A stretch of 34,554 nucleotides of DNA, taken from assembly GCA_020445745.1 (NCBI GenBank), contig JAGRGB010000023.1, positions 1 through 34,554 on the forward strand. Direction: 5' to 3'. Below, one piece after another: positions 1 to 8,767 of this stretch; position 1 is the first letter of the stretch, and each line of letters opens with the position of its first letter. A model generated the notes under the pieces. That model saw nothing but the letters and a program-made list of their open reading frames with translations, ran no database searches and was not told the DNA's origin. The translations under genes were made by a program, and so were the position numbers. This DNA is from Rhodocyclaceae bacterium (GTDB taxonomy: Bacteria; Pseudomonadota; Gammaproteobacteria; Burkholderiales; Rhodocyclaceae).

Positions 1-458
1 CGACCAACTCAGCCTAGCGCCTCATCCGGGTGCAACTCCCGAAATCACGCCAAACCCCTCGCGGGATCTGGCGTACCCCGCAAGGTGGCTACATTGTCAG
101 AGCGCTTAGCACCCCACCGTTACCAGTGACGCACCGCTCCTAGACTACAGGGGGCTGAACCCCTGGATCAGTCATCCCTGGCGGGATGCGGATCAATTAC
201 TTGTGCAGCCTTCGCCGCATAGGTCGAACCAGACGAAGCCGGTTCAAACATGGGCCGCGTTTCACGACCCCGGACCTGTGACACTCGGATTCAGCGTACC
301 GAGTAGGCCAGGCACCTATGCGACTCGCGTCGCACGCTTGGGAAGCTGAGGTAATGCCATTATACGACACCCGCATCGCCGGCCCGCCTCGGTTTCCGGC
401 GAGAAGTGGCGGAATTGTAGCGGCCCGTGCATGCCCCGTGCAACGGGCCGCATGGCAC
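1..458. other. gene-free left edge
   Basis: No convincing coding region lies here: the reading frames that cross it run into or are antisense to the autotransporter gene and have arginine/serine-rich shadow composition. The only structure I see is a 6-bp hairpin, CAGGGG at 148-153 pairing with CCCCTG at 160-165, with a 6-nt loop and no T-tract on either strand. It lies about 300 bases beyond the stop codon of the minus-strand autotransporter, so it is not an obvious terminator for it. The bases before about 300 look less GC-extreme than the flanking genes. A gene whose end lies left of the window cannot be excluded. Confidence 0.5.
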
Positions 459-2273
459 TCAGAACGGCATTTGCAGAGACAGCGACAATCGGCTGTCGTC
501 GAGTTCGTCGCTGCCGACCACCGAGACGAGGTCGGCGCCGAGCCGGATGCCGTCGGCGAGCTGGCCGACGATTCCAAGGCTGGCGGTCGCGTAGCCGTCC
601 GGGGTGGCTGCGGCGTCGAACTCGACGAACTGCGGCGACAGGCTGGTGGCCGCCTTGACCTGGCGACTGCGGCCGTCGGCATCGTGGCTGAGGACGATGC
701 TGCCGTAGGGCGTCCACCGTCCCGCGCGCATGAACGCCTGCCAGCCGACCGACAGCAGCGTGGCACTGCGCCGCTGCTTGTCGAAGGTCATCGAGGAGGA
801 GGTCGAGCCATCGGCAGCGCGCTCGGCGAAGCTTCCGACCGAGACTTCCTGCAGCAGCGCCGAAAACAACGGCCCATGGTGCACCCGGCCAAGGTCGATC
901 GCGTAGCCCGCCTGGATGCCGATCGCCGCGCGGTCGCCGTCGGTGTCGCCTTCCAGACGGCGGGTCGCGCTGCCCAGGCGCATTTCCCGCTCGGTCTCGT
1001 AGTCGATGCTGGCGAAGCTCAGATGGGCGGCGATCGAAAGGCCACCCCGGCGCCAGCCGAGGTAGGTGGACAGCGCGACCTCCTCGGCTTCGAAGCTGCC
1101 GGCGTCGGGCCAGTCCGGTTCGCTGCGCTCGAACGACAGCGCCACGCCGATCAGCGTGTTCGGGGAAACGCGGCGATCGAGGCCGATCGCCAGCCCCGAT
1201 GGCGAGCCTTCGGTGCCGTCGATCTCCGTTTCGCCGCCCTCGACGTCGGCCCAGGCGCCGTTGCCGCCGGAATCCGCTGTGGACAGCGCGATCTCGGTGA
1301 CCCGCCAGAGCCGGCGCGACAGCGCCACTTGGCTGCGTACCGGCACCTCGGCGAGCTGCGATACCAGCGCCGGCGCGGTCAGAATGCCGAACGCGTAGTC
1401 GGCGAGCAGCGCGTGGCCGGCGGTGCTCGGATGCACGCCGTCGGCAAAGACGAAGCTCTGGTCGGCGCCGGGCACGACGAGGTTGGCCGTGGTACAGAGC
1501 AGCGCGGGCGTGGCGCCGCAGGCCGGCAGGCTGGCATCGGCAAAGCCATAGCGTGCGGGGTCGGCCTGCACCTCGCGCAGCAGTCCGAAGGTGTCGAGGC
1601 GAATCACCGGCACACCGGATGCAGCCAGACCGATTTCCAGCAACTGATTGTAGCCGGCCGACAGCGCGGTCAGGCCGGCTGCTCCGGCGGCATCCTGGGA
1701 AAGACCGAACGGCGTCGCGCCGATGTCCGGTACGTTCCACACGATGATGTGGCGGGCGCCGGTGGCGGCCAGCCGGGCGACCTCGCTGGCGAGTTCGCCG
1801 GCGGTGGCCTGCAGGTAGGCCTGCGCCGCGGCCGGATCGCTCGCGGCGCTTGGCGCGATCGTGAAGATGTCGTTGGCGCCGGCCCACACCGAATAGAGTG
1901 CATCCGGGTCCGCCACACCGCTGTTGGCGCCAAGGTGGGCGGCAATCTGGCTGGTGACCGGCGTCGCCCCACCGGTCGGCGGCAAGTCCGGGAAGCCCGG
2001 TCGCTGGCTTACCCGCGCACCGCCCTCGGCATGGTCGGTGCCGCCCTGATTGGCCGGTGTGATCGTGAAACCGAGCCGGCTGCCCAGGGCCTCGGCCCAC
2101 ACCGGCCCGGGGTTCGTCGTGAATCGTCCGGTGCCCGGCGGCAGGACGGGCGCGAAGCTGCCCGCATCCGACAGGCTGTCGCCAAAGAAGATGGCATCGG
2201 AATAGTCGGCGGCCTGTGCCGAAACGCAGCACAGCGCGCCGACCGCCGCTCCCAGCAGTCGCAATCCAGCCAT
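459..2273 (-). CDS. autotransporter GDSL/SGNH esterase (EstA-like)
   Basis: Predicted outer-membrane autotransporter of 604 aa with a lipase/esterase passenger. A short signal peptide (residues 1-21, ending AQA) precedes the SGNH hydrolase domain: block I GDSLSDAGS with nucleophile Ser33, the GAND motif with Asn134, and the DGVH block with Asp278 and His281 complete the catalytic set. From about residue 330 to the end is a type V beta-barrel with alternating aromatic/hydrophobic strands, ending in Phe as outer-membrane proteins usually do. The length matches the EstA/ApeE family (about 600 aa). I chose the ATG at 2273 because GGAGGAGA lies just upstream and the signal peptide begins there; an in-frame ATG 54 bases upstream has no such support. 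The substrate is unknown; members of the family hydrolyse short- to medium-chain esters at the cell surface. It is divergent from thiS. Confidence 0.92.
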   Translation of the reverse strand: MAGLRLLGAAVGALCCVSAQAADYSDAIFFGDSLSDAGSFAPVLPPGTGRFTTNPGPVWAEALGSRLGFTITPANQGGTDHAEGGARVSQRPGFPDLPPTGGATPVTSQIAAHLGANSGVADPDALYSVWAGANDIFTIAPSAASDPAAAQAYLQATAGELASEVARLAATGARHIIVWNVPDIGATPFGLSQDAAGAAGLTALSAGYNQLLEIGLAASGVPVIRLDTFGLLREVQADPARYGFADASLPACGATPALLCTTANLVVPGADQSFVFADGVHPSTAGHALLADYAFGILTAPALVSQLAEVPVRSQVALSRRLWRVTEIALSTADSGGNGAWADVEGGETEIDGTEGSPSGLAIGLDRRVSPNTLIGVALSFERSEPDWPDAGSFEAEEVALSTYLGWRRGGLSIAAHLSFASIDYETEREMRLGSATRRLEGDTDGDRAAIGIQAGYAIDLGRVHHGPLFSALLQEVSVGSFAERAADGSTSSSMTFDKQRRSATLLSVGWQAFMRAGRWTPYGSIVLSHDADGRSRQVKAATSLSPQFVEFDAAATPDGYATASLGIVGQLADGIRLGADLVSVVGSDELDDSRLSLSLQMPF

Positions 2274-2420
2274 GGGTGGTCTCCTCCGAGGGACCGCGTC
2301 GTGCGGTCGACCGCAGGATGCTGGCATGGCGTCGGGCGCGCCGCAAGGGGATCGGCGGCCGCAGCATGCCGCTTCGTCCGGACGACTTCGTCATGCCCGC
2401 CGGCAGCAGCCACCGGGGGC

Positions 2421-2451
2421 TTGCGACGCCGCCGCCAAACCGGGCTAGAAT
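2421..2451 (+). promoter_or_regulatory. candidate sigma-70 promoter for thiS-thiG-trmB
   Basis: TTGCGA at 2421-2426 and TAGAAT at 2446-2451 resemble -35 and -10 boxes, though the 19-base spacer is longer than ideal. The -10 lies about 35 bases before the thiS start. I saw no room for a TPP riboswitch between this and thiS, so if the promoter is right the transcript leader is short. Confidence 0.4.
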
Positions 2452-2485
2452 TCGACTCTCGCGCCGCAGCCTGATTACCGGAAAG

Positions 2486-2689
2486 ATGATTCACGTGACC
2501 CTCAACGGCCGGCCCGAACACCTGTCCGGGCCCACCACCGTCGCCTCCCTGCTCGAAACGCGCAAGCTCGCCGGCAAGCGCCTGGCGGTCGAGCGCAATG
2601 GCGAGATCGTTCCGAAAAGCCGTCATCGCGAGACGACGATCGAGGACGGTGACCGCCTGGAGATCGTCATCGCCGTCGGCGGCGGCTGA
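2486..2689 (+). CDS. thiS: sulfur carrier protein ThiS
   Basis: Small ubiquitin-like sulfur carrier of 67 aa for thiamine thiazole synthesis. It ends in the required Gly-Gly C-terminus (AVGGG), which is adenylylated and converted to a thiocarboxylate that donates sulfur to ThiG. The beta-grasp pattern is clear: N-terminal IHVTLNGRP, a central helix around [17 protein letters not shown], and [14 protein letters not shown]. The length is typical (about 65 aa). The ATG at 2486 follows GGAAAG only closely, so the ribosome site is modest, but the N-terminus fits the family exactly. thiG starts 5 bases after its stop codon, so the two are cotranscribed and probably translationally linked. Confidence 0.95.
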   Translation: MIHVTLNGRPEHLSGPTTVASLLETRKLAGKRLAVERNGEIVPKSRHRETTIEDGDRLEIVIAVGGG

Positions 2690-2694
2690 GCCTG

Positions 2695-3498
2695 ATGACC
2701 TGGACGCCAGACATGAATGATGCACTCGAAATCGCCGGCCGACGCTATGGCTCGCGGCTGCTCGTCGGTACCGGCAAGTACCGGGATTTCGACGAGACCC
2801 GGCAGGCGATCGAGGCCAGCGGTGCCCAGATCGTCACCGTCGCGATCCGTCGCACCAATATCGGACAGACCGCGGACGAGCCCAACCTGCTCGACATACT
2901 GCCGCCTCAGCGCTACACGATTCTGCCCAACACCGCGGGCTGCTTCAGCGCCGACGAAGCGGTGCGCACGCTGCGGCTCGCGCGCGAATTGCTCGACGGC
3001 CATGCCCTCGCCAAGCTCGAGGTGCTGGGAGACGCCCACACCTTGTTCCCGAACATGCCCGAGACCCTCAAGGCAGCCGAGATCCTGGTGAAGGACGGCT
3101 TCGACGTCATGGTGTATTGCGCCGACGATCCGATCCAGTGCCGGATGCTCGAGGACATCGGCTGCGTCGCGGTGATGCCGCTGGCGAGCCTGATCGGGTC
3201 GGGCATGGGCATCCTCAATCCGTGGAACCTGCGGCTGATCATCGATCAGGCACAGGTTCCGGTGCTGGTCGATGCCGGGGTCGGTACCGCATCGGACGCC
3301 GCGATTGCGATGGAACTCGGTTGCGATGGCGTGCTGATGAACACCGCTATCGCCGGTGCCGACGAGCCGATTCGCATGGCCCGGGCAATGAAGCTCGGCG
3401 TCGAGGCCGGCCGCGAGGCCTTCCTTGCCGGGCGCATGCCGAGGAAGACCTATACCGCCAGCCCCAGTTCTCCGAACTCGGGCATGATCGGCGCCTGA
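2695..3498 (+). CDS. thiG: thiazole synthase ThiG
   Basis: Thiazole synthase of 267 aa, a TIM-barrel enzyme that condenses 1-deoxy-D-xylulose 5-phosphate, dehydroglycine and the ThiS thiocarboxylate to form the thiazole phosphate of thiamine. Visible family features are the N-terminal [15 protein letters not shown] segment, IRRTN, the Schiff-base lysine in LAKLEV (Lys107), [32 protein letters not shown] and the phosphate-binding [14 protein letters not shown]. The length is normal. The start at 2695 leaves a 5-base gap after thiS; an in-frame ATG at 2713 would also work. It shares a cluster with thiS and trmB, as in many beta- and gammaproteobacteria. Confidence 0.96.
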   Translation: MTWTPDMNDALEIAGRRYGSRLLVGTGKYRDFDETRQAIEASGAQIVTVAIRRTNIGQTADEPNLLDILPPQRYTILPNTAGCFSADEAVRTLRLARELLDGHALAKLEVLGDAHTLFPNMPETLKAAEILVKDGFDVMVYCADDPIQCRMLEDIGCVAVMPLASLIGSGMGILNPWNLRLIIDQAQVPVLVDAGVGTASDAAIAMELGCDGVLMNTAIAGADEPIRMARAMKLGVEAGREAFLAGRMPRKTYTASPSSPNSGMIGA

Positions 3499-3542
3499 AC
3501 CATCGGCGCGTCTGGCATGCGCCGGCCCGCCCGCTTCCAGCG

Positions 3543-4259
3543 ATGAACGACCCCCCGGATTCCATGCGGCTGACGTCTCAGTCGATCCGCAGCTTCGTGC
3601 TGCGCCAGGGGCGCATGTCGCCGGCTCAGGCCCGTCACCTCGAGCGGATGATGCCGTCCGTGGGCATCGCCTATGAGCCGGCGCCGATAGATGCCGTGGC
3701 CCTGTTCGGCCGACAGGTGCCGCTGGTGCTCGAGATCGGCTTCGGCATGGGCGCGGCCACCGCCGAGATCGCCCAGGCGCGACCGGCCGAGGATTTCATC
3801 GGCATCGAGGTCCATGGCCCGGGAGTCGGCAATCTGTGCAAGCTGATCGACGAGCGGGGCATCGCGAACCTGCGCATTGTCCAGCACGACGCGGTCGAGG
3901 TCCTGCGCGATATGATTCCGCCGGCGACGCTGGCCGGTGTCCATGTCTTCTTTCCCGATCCGTGGCCGAAGAAGCGCCACCACAAGCGGCGCCTGGTACA
4001 GCCGCCGCTGGTGCGACTGGTGGCAGAGCGACTGATCCCCGGGGGCTACCTGCACTGTGCCACCGACTGGCAGGACTATGCCGACCAGATGCTGTCGGTG
4101 CTGTCGGCCGAGCCGCTGCTGGAGAACACCTCCGCGGGATTCGCACCGCGGCCCGGGTACCGGCCGCTGACCAAGTTCGAGGCGCGCGGCATCCGTCTCG
4201 GCCACGGTGTCTGGGATCTGCTGTTCCGGCGCGTGGATGGGGGCCGCGGCGCGGGCTAG
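3543..4259 (+). CDS. trmB: tRNA (guanine-N7)-methyltransferase TrmB
   Basis: SAM-dependent enzyme of 238 aa that forms m7G46 in tRNA. The SAM-binding motif LEIGFGMG (residues 63-70), the acidic end of strand 2 (GIEVHGPG) and the family signature [15 protein letters not shown] (136-150) are all present, followed by [10 protein letters not shown]. The C-terminal [17 protein letters not shown] is also characteristic. The start at 3543 is 44 bases after thiG, so it is probably the third gene of the thiS operon; the functional link to thiamine is only positional. Its stop overlaps the stop of the convergent slipin gene by 4 bases (4256-4259), which leaves no space for a terminator between them. 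Confidence 0.95.
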   Translation: MNDPPDSMRLTSQSIRSFVLRQGRMSPAQARHLERMMPSVGIAYEPAPIDAVALFGRQVPLVLEIGFGMGAATAEIAQARPAEDFIGIEVHGPGVGNLCKLIDERGIANLRIVQHDAVEVLRDMIPPATLAGVHVFFPDPWPKKRHHKRRLVQPPLVRLVAERLIPGGYLHCATDWQDYADQMLSVLSAEPLLENTSAGFAPRPGYRPLTKFEARGIRLGHGVWDLLFRRVDGGRGAG

Positions 4260-5023
4260 TCCTTTTCCGCGTTGCGAGCGAAGAACCGCTCCATCATCTC
4301 GACCGGCACCGGAAAGACGATCGTGGACGAGCGGTCGCCGGCGACCTGAGTCAACGTCTGCAGATAGCGCAACTGCATCGCCGCGGGCTCGCGCGACAGC
4401 ATTTCGGCAGCCTCCATCAGTGCCTGCGCGGCCTGCTTTTCGCCGTCGGCGTGGATCACCTTGGCGCGCCGCTCGCGTTCGGCCTCCGCCTGGCGGGCAA
4501 TCGCGCGCACCATCGTCTCGTTCAGGTCCACGTGCTTGATCTCAACGTTGGTGACCTTGATGCCCCAGCCTTCGGTCTGCGCGTCGAGGATCTTCTGCAC
4601 GTCGAGGTTGAGACGCTCGCGCTCGGACAGCATCTCGTCCAGTTCGTGCTTGCCGAGCACCGCGCGCAGCGTGGTCTGGGCGAGCTGGCTGGTGGCGACC
4701 ATGTACTGCTCGACCTGGATGATGGCCTTCTGCGGATCCACGACCCGGAAGTACAGCACCGCATTCACCTTTACCGAGACGTTGTCGCGCGAGATGACGT
4801 CCTGCGACGGCACGTCCATCGCGACGACCCGCAGGTCCACCCGGACCATCTGCTGGATGCCGGGTACGATGATGATCAGGCCCGGCCCTTTGACGCGCCA
4901 GAAGCGGCCCAGCAGGAACACCACGCCGCGTTCGTACTCGCGCAGGATCTTCAGGGAAGCGACGATCAGGAAGACCAGCGCCAGGATCAGTGGTGCGAAA
5001 CCGAAGGTGAAGTCGATGGGCAT
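4256..5023 (-). CDS. slipin / stomatin-like SPFH protein
   Basis: Membrane-anchored SPFH-domain protein of 255 aa. An N-terminal hydrophobic hairpin (about residues 8-26) is followed by the stomatin signature [20 protein letters not shown], then the SPFH/Band 7 domain through [15 protein letters not shown] and a helical, Ala/Glu/Arg-rich oligomerisation segment ([29 protein letters not shown]). Slipins form ring-like membrane assemblies and are the usual partners, and in archaea the substrates, of NfeD proteases. The adjacent upstream gene is nfeD with a 2-base gap, so the pair is an operon. AGGAG upstream of the ATG supports the start. Its role here (membrane microdomain or membrane-protein quality control) is inferred from the family. 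Confidence 0.93.
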   Translation of the reverse strand: MPIDFTFGFAPLILALVFLIVASLKILREYERGVVFLLGRFWRVKGPGLIIIVPGIQQMVRVDLRVVAMDVPSQDVISRDNVSVKVNAVLYFRVVDPQKAIIQVEQYMVATSQLAQTTLRAVLGKHELDEMLSERERLNLDVQKILDAQTEGWGIKVTNVEIKHVDLNETMVRAIARQAEAERERRAKVIHADGEKQAAQALMEAAEMLSREPAAMQLRYLQTLTQVAGDRSSTIVFPVPVEMMERFFARNAEKD

Positions 5024-5025
5024 GG

Positions 5026-6426
5026 TCAGCTCCTAGCTGAGTCGGAATCGTCGTCGATCGGTCCGACCACCAGGGTCAGGCCGTCCACCGCCTTGACCCG
5101 GATCCGGTCGCCGATGGCCAGCGCCACAGGACCGCGCACACGCCAGGATTCCCCGTCCACGACGGCCCAGGTGCCACTGTCGTCGACGGCACTGATCTGC
5201 CCGTCGGCACCGGCCAGGGTCGCGGTGCCGCTGGCCAGCGGCCGGCGGTGGCTGCGGGCGGCGAAGCCGCCGATCGCGAACAGCGTGACCGCGCTCAAGG
5301 CTGCCATGCCGAGCAGGAACGGAATCGACAGGCCGAACGCCGGCAAGCGCGAGTCGATCAGGAACAGGCCGCCGAGTACGAACGCGACGAGGCCGCCGAC
5401 GCCGAGCGCGCCGAAGCTCGGCAGGAATGCCTCCGCCAGCATCAGCGTCGCGCCGAAGCCGATCAGGGCGACCCCGACCCAGTTTACCGGCAGCATCTGG
5501 AACGCATAGAGCGCAATCAGCAGGCAGATCGCACCGGCCACGCCGGGCACGCCGAAGCCTGGGCTGGTGAATTCGAAGAACAGGCCATAGATGCCGATCA
5601 TCATCAGGATCACCGCCAGCTGCGGATTGGCCAGCGCGCCGAGCAGGCGGTGCTTCCAGTCGGGTTGAACGGCCAGAATGCCGGCGTCGGCGGTCGCGAG
5701 CGTGACGGTGGCGCCGAGGATCTGCAATTCGCGACCATCGATCTGCGCGAGCAGGGTCGGCACGTCTTCGGCGATGAGGTCTATGACGCCGGCCTCGAGG
5801 GCCTGCCGGGCCGACAGGCTGGCGGAATCCACCACCGCCTTCTCGGCAAATTCGAGGTTGCGCCCGCGCAGTTCGGCGAGGCTGCGCAGATAGGCGGTGG
5901 CGTCATTGACCGCCTTGCGCGCCATGGTGCCGCCCGGCCGTGGTTTGGCTTCGCCTTTGGTCTGCTTGTCGGGCTCGGTCCCGGCGGCCGGCTCCTGCCC
6001 GTCTTCGCCGCCACCGCCGGGCGAGATGCCGATCGCCACCGGCGTCGCCGCGCCGAGATTGGTTGCCGGCGCCATTGCAGCGATGTGACTGGCATACAGA
6101 ATGTAGGTTCCGGCGCTGGCGGCGCGCGCGCCCGCCGGATGCACGAAGGTCGCCACCGGTACCGGCGAGGCCAGTATTCCCTGGATGATCTCGCGCATCG
6201 CGGTGTCGAGACCGCCCGGGGTATCCATCCGCAGTACCAGCAGCCGGTCGCCGGCAGCCCGGGCCGCAGCAAGCTGCTGGGTGACGAACGACGAAGTGGC
6301 GGGACCGATGATGCCGTCGATGTCGACCACGCGCACCGCGGGCGTCGGCGGATTCGCGGTGGCGGCCGGCGGCAATGGAGCGAGTGCCGCGCACAGCATC
6401 AGCAGAAGGATCAGGACCCGGGGCAT
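5026..6426 (-). CDS. NfeD-family membrane serine protease (long form, ClpP-like)
   Basis: Membrane-bound serine protease of 466 aa of the NfeD long type. Order of parts: signal peptide (1-24), ClpP-like protease domain (about 30-240), several transmembrane helices (about 255-390), C-terminal NfeD OB-fold (about 405-466). The Ser-Lys dyad is recognisable: Ser104 in GARAASAG and probably Lys171 in [17 protein letters not shown], at the position of the lysine known from archaeal PH1510. A low-complexity Gly/Glu/Lys insert at about 135-165 separates the two. The gene directly precedes its slipin partner. No clear Shine-Dalgarno precedes the ATG at 6426, but the signal peptide fixes the start approximately. 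Confidence 0.93.
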   Translation of the reverse strand: MPRVLILLLMLCAALAPLPPAATANPPTPAVRVVDIDGIIGPATSSFVTQQLAAARAAGDRLLVLRMDTPGGLDTAMREIIQGILASPVPVATFVHPAGARAASAGTYILYASHIAAMAPATNLGAATPVAIGISPGGGGEDGQEPAAGTEPDKQTKGEAKPRPGGTMARKAVNDATAYLRSLAELRGRNLEFAEKAVVDSASLSARQALEAGVIDLIAEDVPTLLAQIDGRELQILGATVTLATADAGILAVQPDWKHRLLGALANPQLAVILMMIGIYGLFFEFTSPGFGVPGVAGAICLLIALYAFQMLPVNWVGVALIGFGATLMLAEAFLPSFGALGVGGLVAFVLGGLFLIDSRLPAFGLSIPFLLGMAALSAVTLFAIGGFAARSHRRPLASGTATLAGADGQISAVDDSGTWAVVDGESWRVRGPVALAIGDRIRVKAVDGLTLVVGPIDDDSDSARS

Positions 6427-6577
6427 CGCATCGTTCGCGTTGGCTGGCTGCAGGTTGGAGGAAATCGAAGGATTCTAGTTCCGGGGCGGGCGCAAATGTC
6501 ACCATTGGCATCCCGCGGTTGCCGCGCCTGGGGGCGGCTGCTAGCCTCGCAGCACTGATCTTACGGGTGGGGCGCCG

Positions 6578-8689
6578 ATGAACAGGGTTGTGCGTATCGT
6601 CGTGATCGTGGCCGCAGTCCTGCTGCTGTTGCTGGCGGGCTTGTTCGCCTACCTCAGGTTCGTGTTCGATCCGAACGATTTCCGTGAACGGATCGGGGCG
6701 CTGGTCGAAGCCCAGACCGGACGCAAGTTCTCGATCGACTGCGAACTCGGCCTGTCGGTGTTCCCGTGGATCGGCGTCGAGATCGGTGCTGCCCGCCTCG
6801 GCAACGCCGAAGGTTTCTCCGAGCGGCCGTTCGCGAGCATCCGCGCGGCCCAGGTGCGCGCCTTGCTGATGCCGCTGCTGTCGGGCCGCGTCGAGGTGGA
6901 TCGGGTCACGCTCGACGGTTTGGAACTGAGCCTCGAGCGCAATCGGCGAGGCCTCGGCAATTGGTCCGATCTGGCGAGGGCCGGGGCCGAAATCGAAGCC
7001 GGCAAGGCCGAAACCGCGGCACCGGCTGCGCGGCCCGGCATGGCGCCTACGGCCCTGGCGCTCGGCGGACTGACCCTGCGCGATGCCGTAGTACGCTGGC
7101 ACGACGCAGCCACCGGCAGCGCCTATCAAGTCAGCGACTTGTCGCTGGAGACCGGAAGCTTTGCGTCCGGCGAGCCGATGCCGCTGGAACTGTCCGCGAA
7201 GCTCGCCGGCGGCGATCCGGCGATGCGTGCGGACCTGTCGATGAAGGGCGTAATCGTGGCCGATCTGGCCGCCAACCGCCACCGTGTCGCTGGTCTCGCC
7301 GTCGAGTTCGGCGGAACCGGCGAGGCCTTGCCCGGCGGCAAGGCCGGGATCTCGGTCGCTGCGAGCGAGATCGCGGTGGACCTCGGCAGCGGCGAGGGTC
7401 GGATCGAAGGCCTGCAATTGAGCGGCTTGGGTGTCACCGTGATGCTCGACGCGACCCTCGCCAGCCTGTCGGCCGAGCCGCGGGCGAAAGGTCACCTGAG
7501 CATTGCATCGTTCGGCCCGAAGGCGCTGGCCGCAAGCCTCGGCATTGCGCTGCCGCCGACGCGGGATGCCGCCGTACTGCAGCAGGCCAGTCTCGAGGCC
7601 GACTTCGATGCCGGCAGCAGTTCGGCTTCCGCGAAGGGGCTGCGGATCGGGCTGGACGAAACCCGTATCGAAGGCAGCCTGTCGGTCGACGGCTATGCGG
7701 CGCCGACGGTCGCCTTCGAGCTGGCCGCCGACGCCATCGACGTGGACCGCTACCTGCCGCCCGACGGCGGGACCGAGGCGGGCCATCAGAAGTCGCCGGC
7801 CGACCAGCGCGGGGATGCCAAGGCGCCGTTGATTCCGGTCGGACCCGAGGTACACGGCCGCCTTCGCCTCGAGCGGATGACGGTCAGCCGGCTGAAGCTC
7901 TCCGACATCGTGCTGGAGCTGGCGCTGGCCGGCGGGCGACTGACGCTGAAGCCGCAAGCCGCGCTGTACCAGGGCCGCTACAGCGGCAACATCGGCGTCG
8001 ACGGGCGGCAGGCGGCGCCGGCACTGACCCTCGACGAGCGCTTGAGTGGCGTGCAGATCGGCCCGTTGACCGAGGACCTGACCGGTGAGGCGCCGCGCAT
8101 CACCGGCAGCGCGCATGTGGCCGCGAAGCTTCGCGGTCGAGGCGCCGATGCCGACGCATTGAAGCGTTCGCTGGCCGGTGACGTCGAACTGCGCTTCGCC
8201 GACGGCGCGCTGAAGGGCATCAACATCGCCGCCTTCATGCGCAAGGCCGAGGCGACGCTGACCGGCAAGCCGGCGCCGGCGGATGAGGGGCCGAACCAGA
8301 CCGATTTCACCGAACTGACCGCCACCGTGCAATTCGCCGATGGCGTTGCCCGCAACCAGGATCTGGCGATGCGTTCGCCGCTGCTGCGGGTTCGTGGCGA
8401 GGGTAGCGCCAACCTGATCTCCGAAAGCGTGGACTATCTGGTGCGGGCTTCGGTCGTCGGAACCCTGACCGGCCAGGGGGGCAAGCCGCTCGAGAAGGTG
8501 CGGGGCGTCACCGTGCCGATCCGTGTCAAGGGAAGCTTCAGTGACCCGGGATTCGCCCTCGACACCCAGTCGCTGCTCAGCGACAACGTCAAGGCGAAGG
8601 TCGAGGAGAAGAAGGAAGAGGTCAAGAAGAAGGCCGAGGACAAGCTCAAGCAGGAGTTCCAGAAGGGCCTTCAGAAACTCTTCAGGTAG
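6578..8689 (+). CDS. AsmA family protein
   Basis: AsmA-type envelope protein of 703 aa. One N-terminal transmembrane helix (about residues 5-25) is followed by the AsmA start pattern (FDPNDFRERIGALVEAQTGRKF) and long repeated beta-strand stretches typical of the repeating-beta-groove superfamily. The conserved C-terminal AsmA region (GDVELRFADGALKGINIAA... VDYLVRASVVGTLTGQGG...) follows. It ends in a charged Lys/Glu helix (about 665-695). AsmA-like proteins are anchored in the inner membrane, face the periplasm and are linked to phospholipid or outer-membrane homeostasis. The precise role here is unknown. It is divergent from nfeD with 151 bases between. Confidence 0.9.
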   Translation: MNRVVRIVVIVAAVLLLLLAGLFAYLRFVFDPNDFRERIGALVEAQTGRKFSIDCELGLSVFPWIGVEIGAARLGNAEGFSERPFASIRAAQVRALLMPLLSGRVEVDRVTLDGLELSLERNRRGLGNWSDLARAGAEIEAGKAETAAPAARPGMAPTALALGGLTLRDAVVRWHDAATGSAYQVSDLSLETGSFASGEPMPLELSAKLAGGDPAMRADLSMKGVIVADLAANRHRVAGLAVEFGGTGEALPGGKAGISVAASEIAVDLGSGEGRIEGLQLSGLGVTVMLDATLASLSAEPRAKGHLSIASFGPKALAASLGIALPPTRDAAVLQQASLEADFDAGSSSASAKGLRIGLDETRIEGSLSVDGYAAPTVAFELAADAIDVDRYLPPDGGTEAGHQKSPADQRGDAKAPLIPVGPEVHGRLRLERMTVSRLKLSDIVLELALAGGRLTLKPQAALYQGRYSGNIGVDGRQAAPALTLDERLSGVQIGPLTEDLTGEAPRITGSAHVAAKLRGRGADADALKRSLAGDVELRFADGALKGINIAAFMRKAEATLTGKPAPADEGPNQTDFTELTATVQFADGVARNQDLAMRSPLLRVRGEGSANLISESVDYLVRASVVGTLTGQGGKPLEKVRGVTVPIRVKGSFSDPGFALDTQSLLSDNVKAKVEEKKEEVKKKAEDKLKQEFQKGLQKLFR

Positions 8690-8727
8690 CGTGCTCAAGC
8701 CCCCGGACGGGGTGCCGATAGGCTTGT

Positions 8728-8747
8728 TGAAGGTGCCTGAAGGTGCC
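8728..8747. repeat. 10-bp tandem duplication
   Basis: TGAAGGTGCC occurs twice in direct succession in the short gap between the AsmA gene and the HD-domain gene. It is flanked by an inverted pair, CCCGGAC at 8702-8708 and GTCCGGG at 8750-8756. Function unknown; it may form a weak hairpin behind the AsmA gene. Confidence 0.6.
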
Positions 8748-8767
8748 GCGTCCGGGTGAGGCATGCC

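Noticed and set aside
318-2474. Long plus-strand open frame opposite the autotransporter
   Set aside because: It is antisense to a clear GDSL autotransporter and has the Arg/Gly/Ala-rich composition of GC-rich shadow frames; no ribosome site or domain.
2452-2485. TPP riboswitch before thiS
   Set aside because: The leader after the likely -10 is only about 35 bases, too short, and no THI-box-like sequence is visible.
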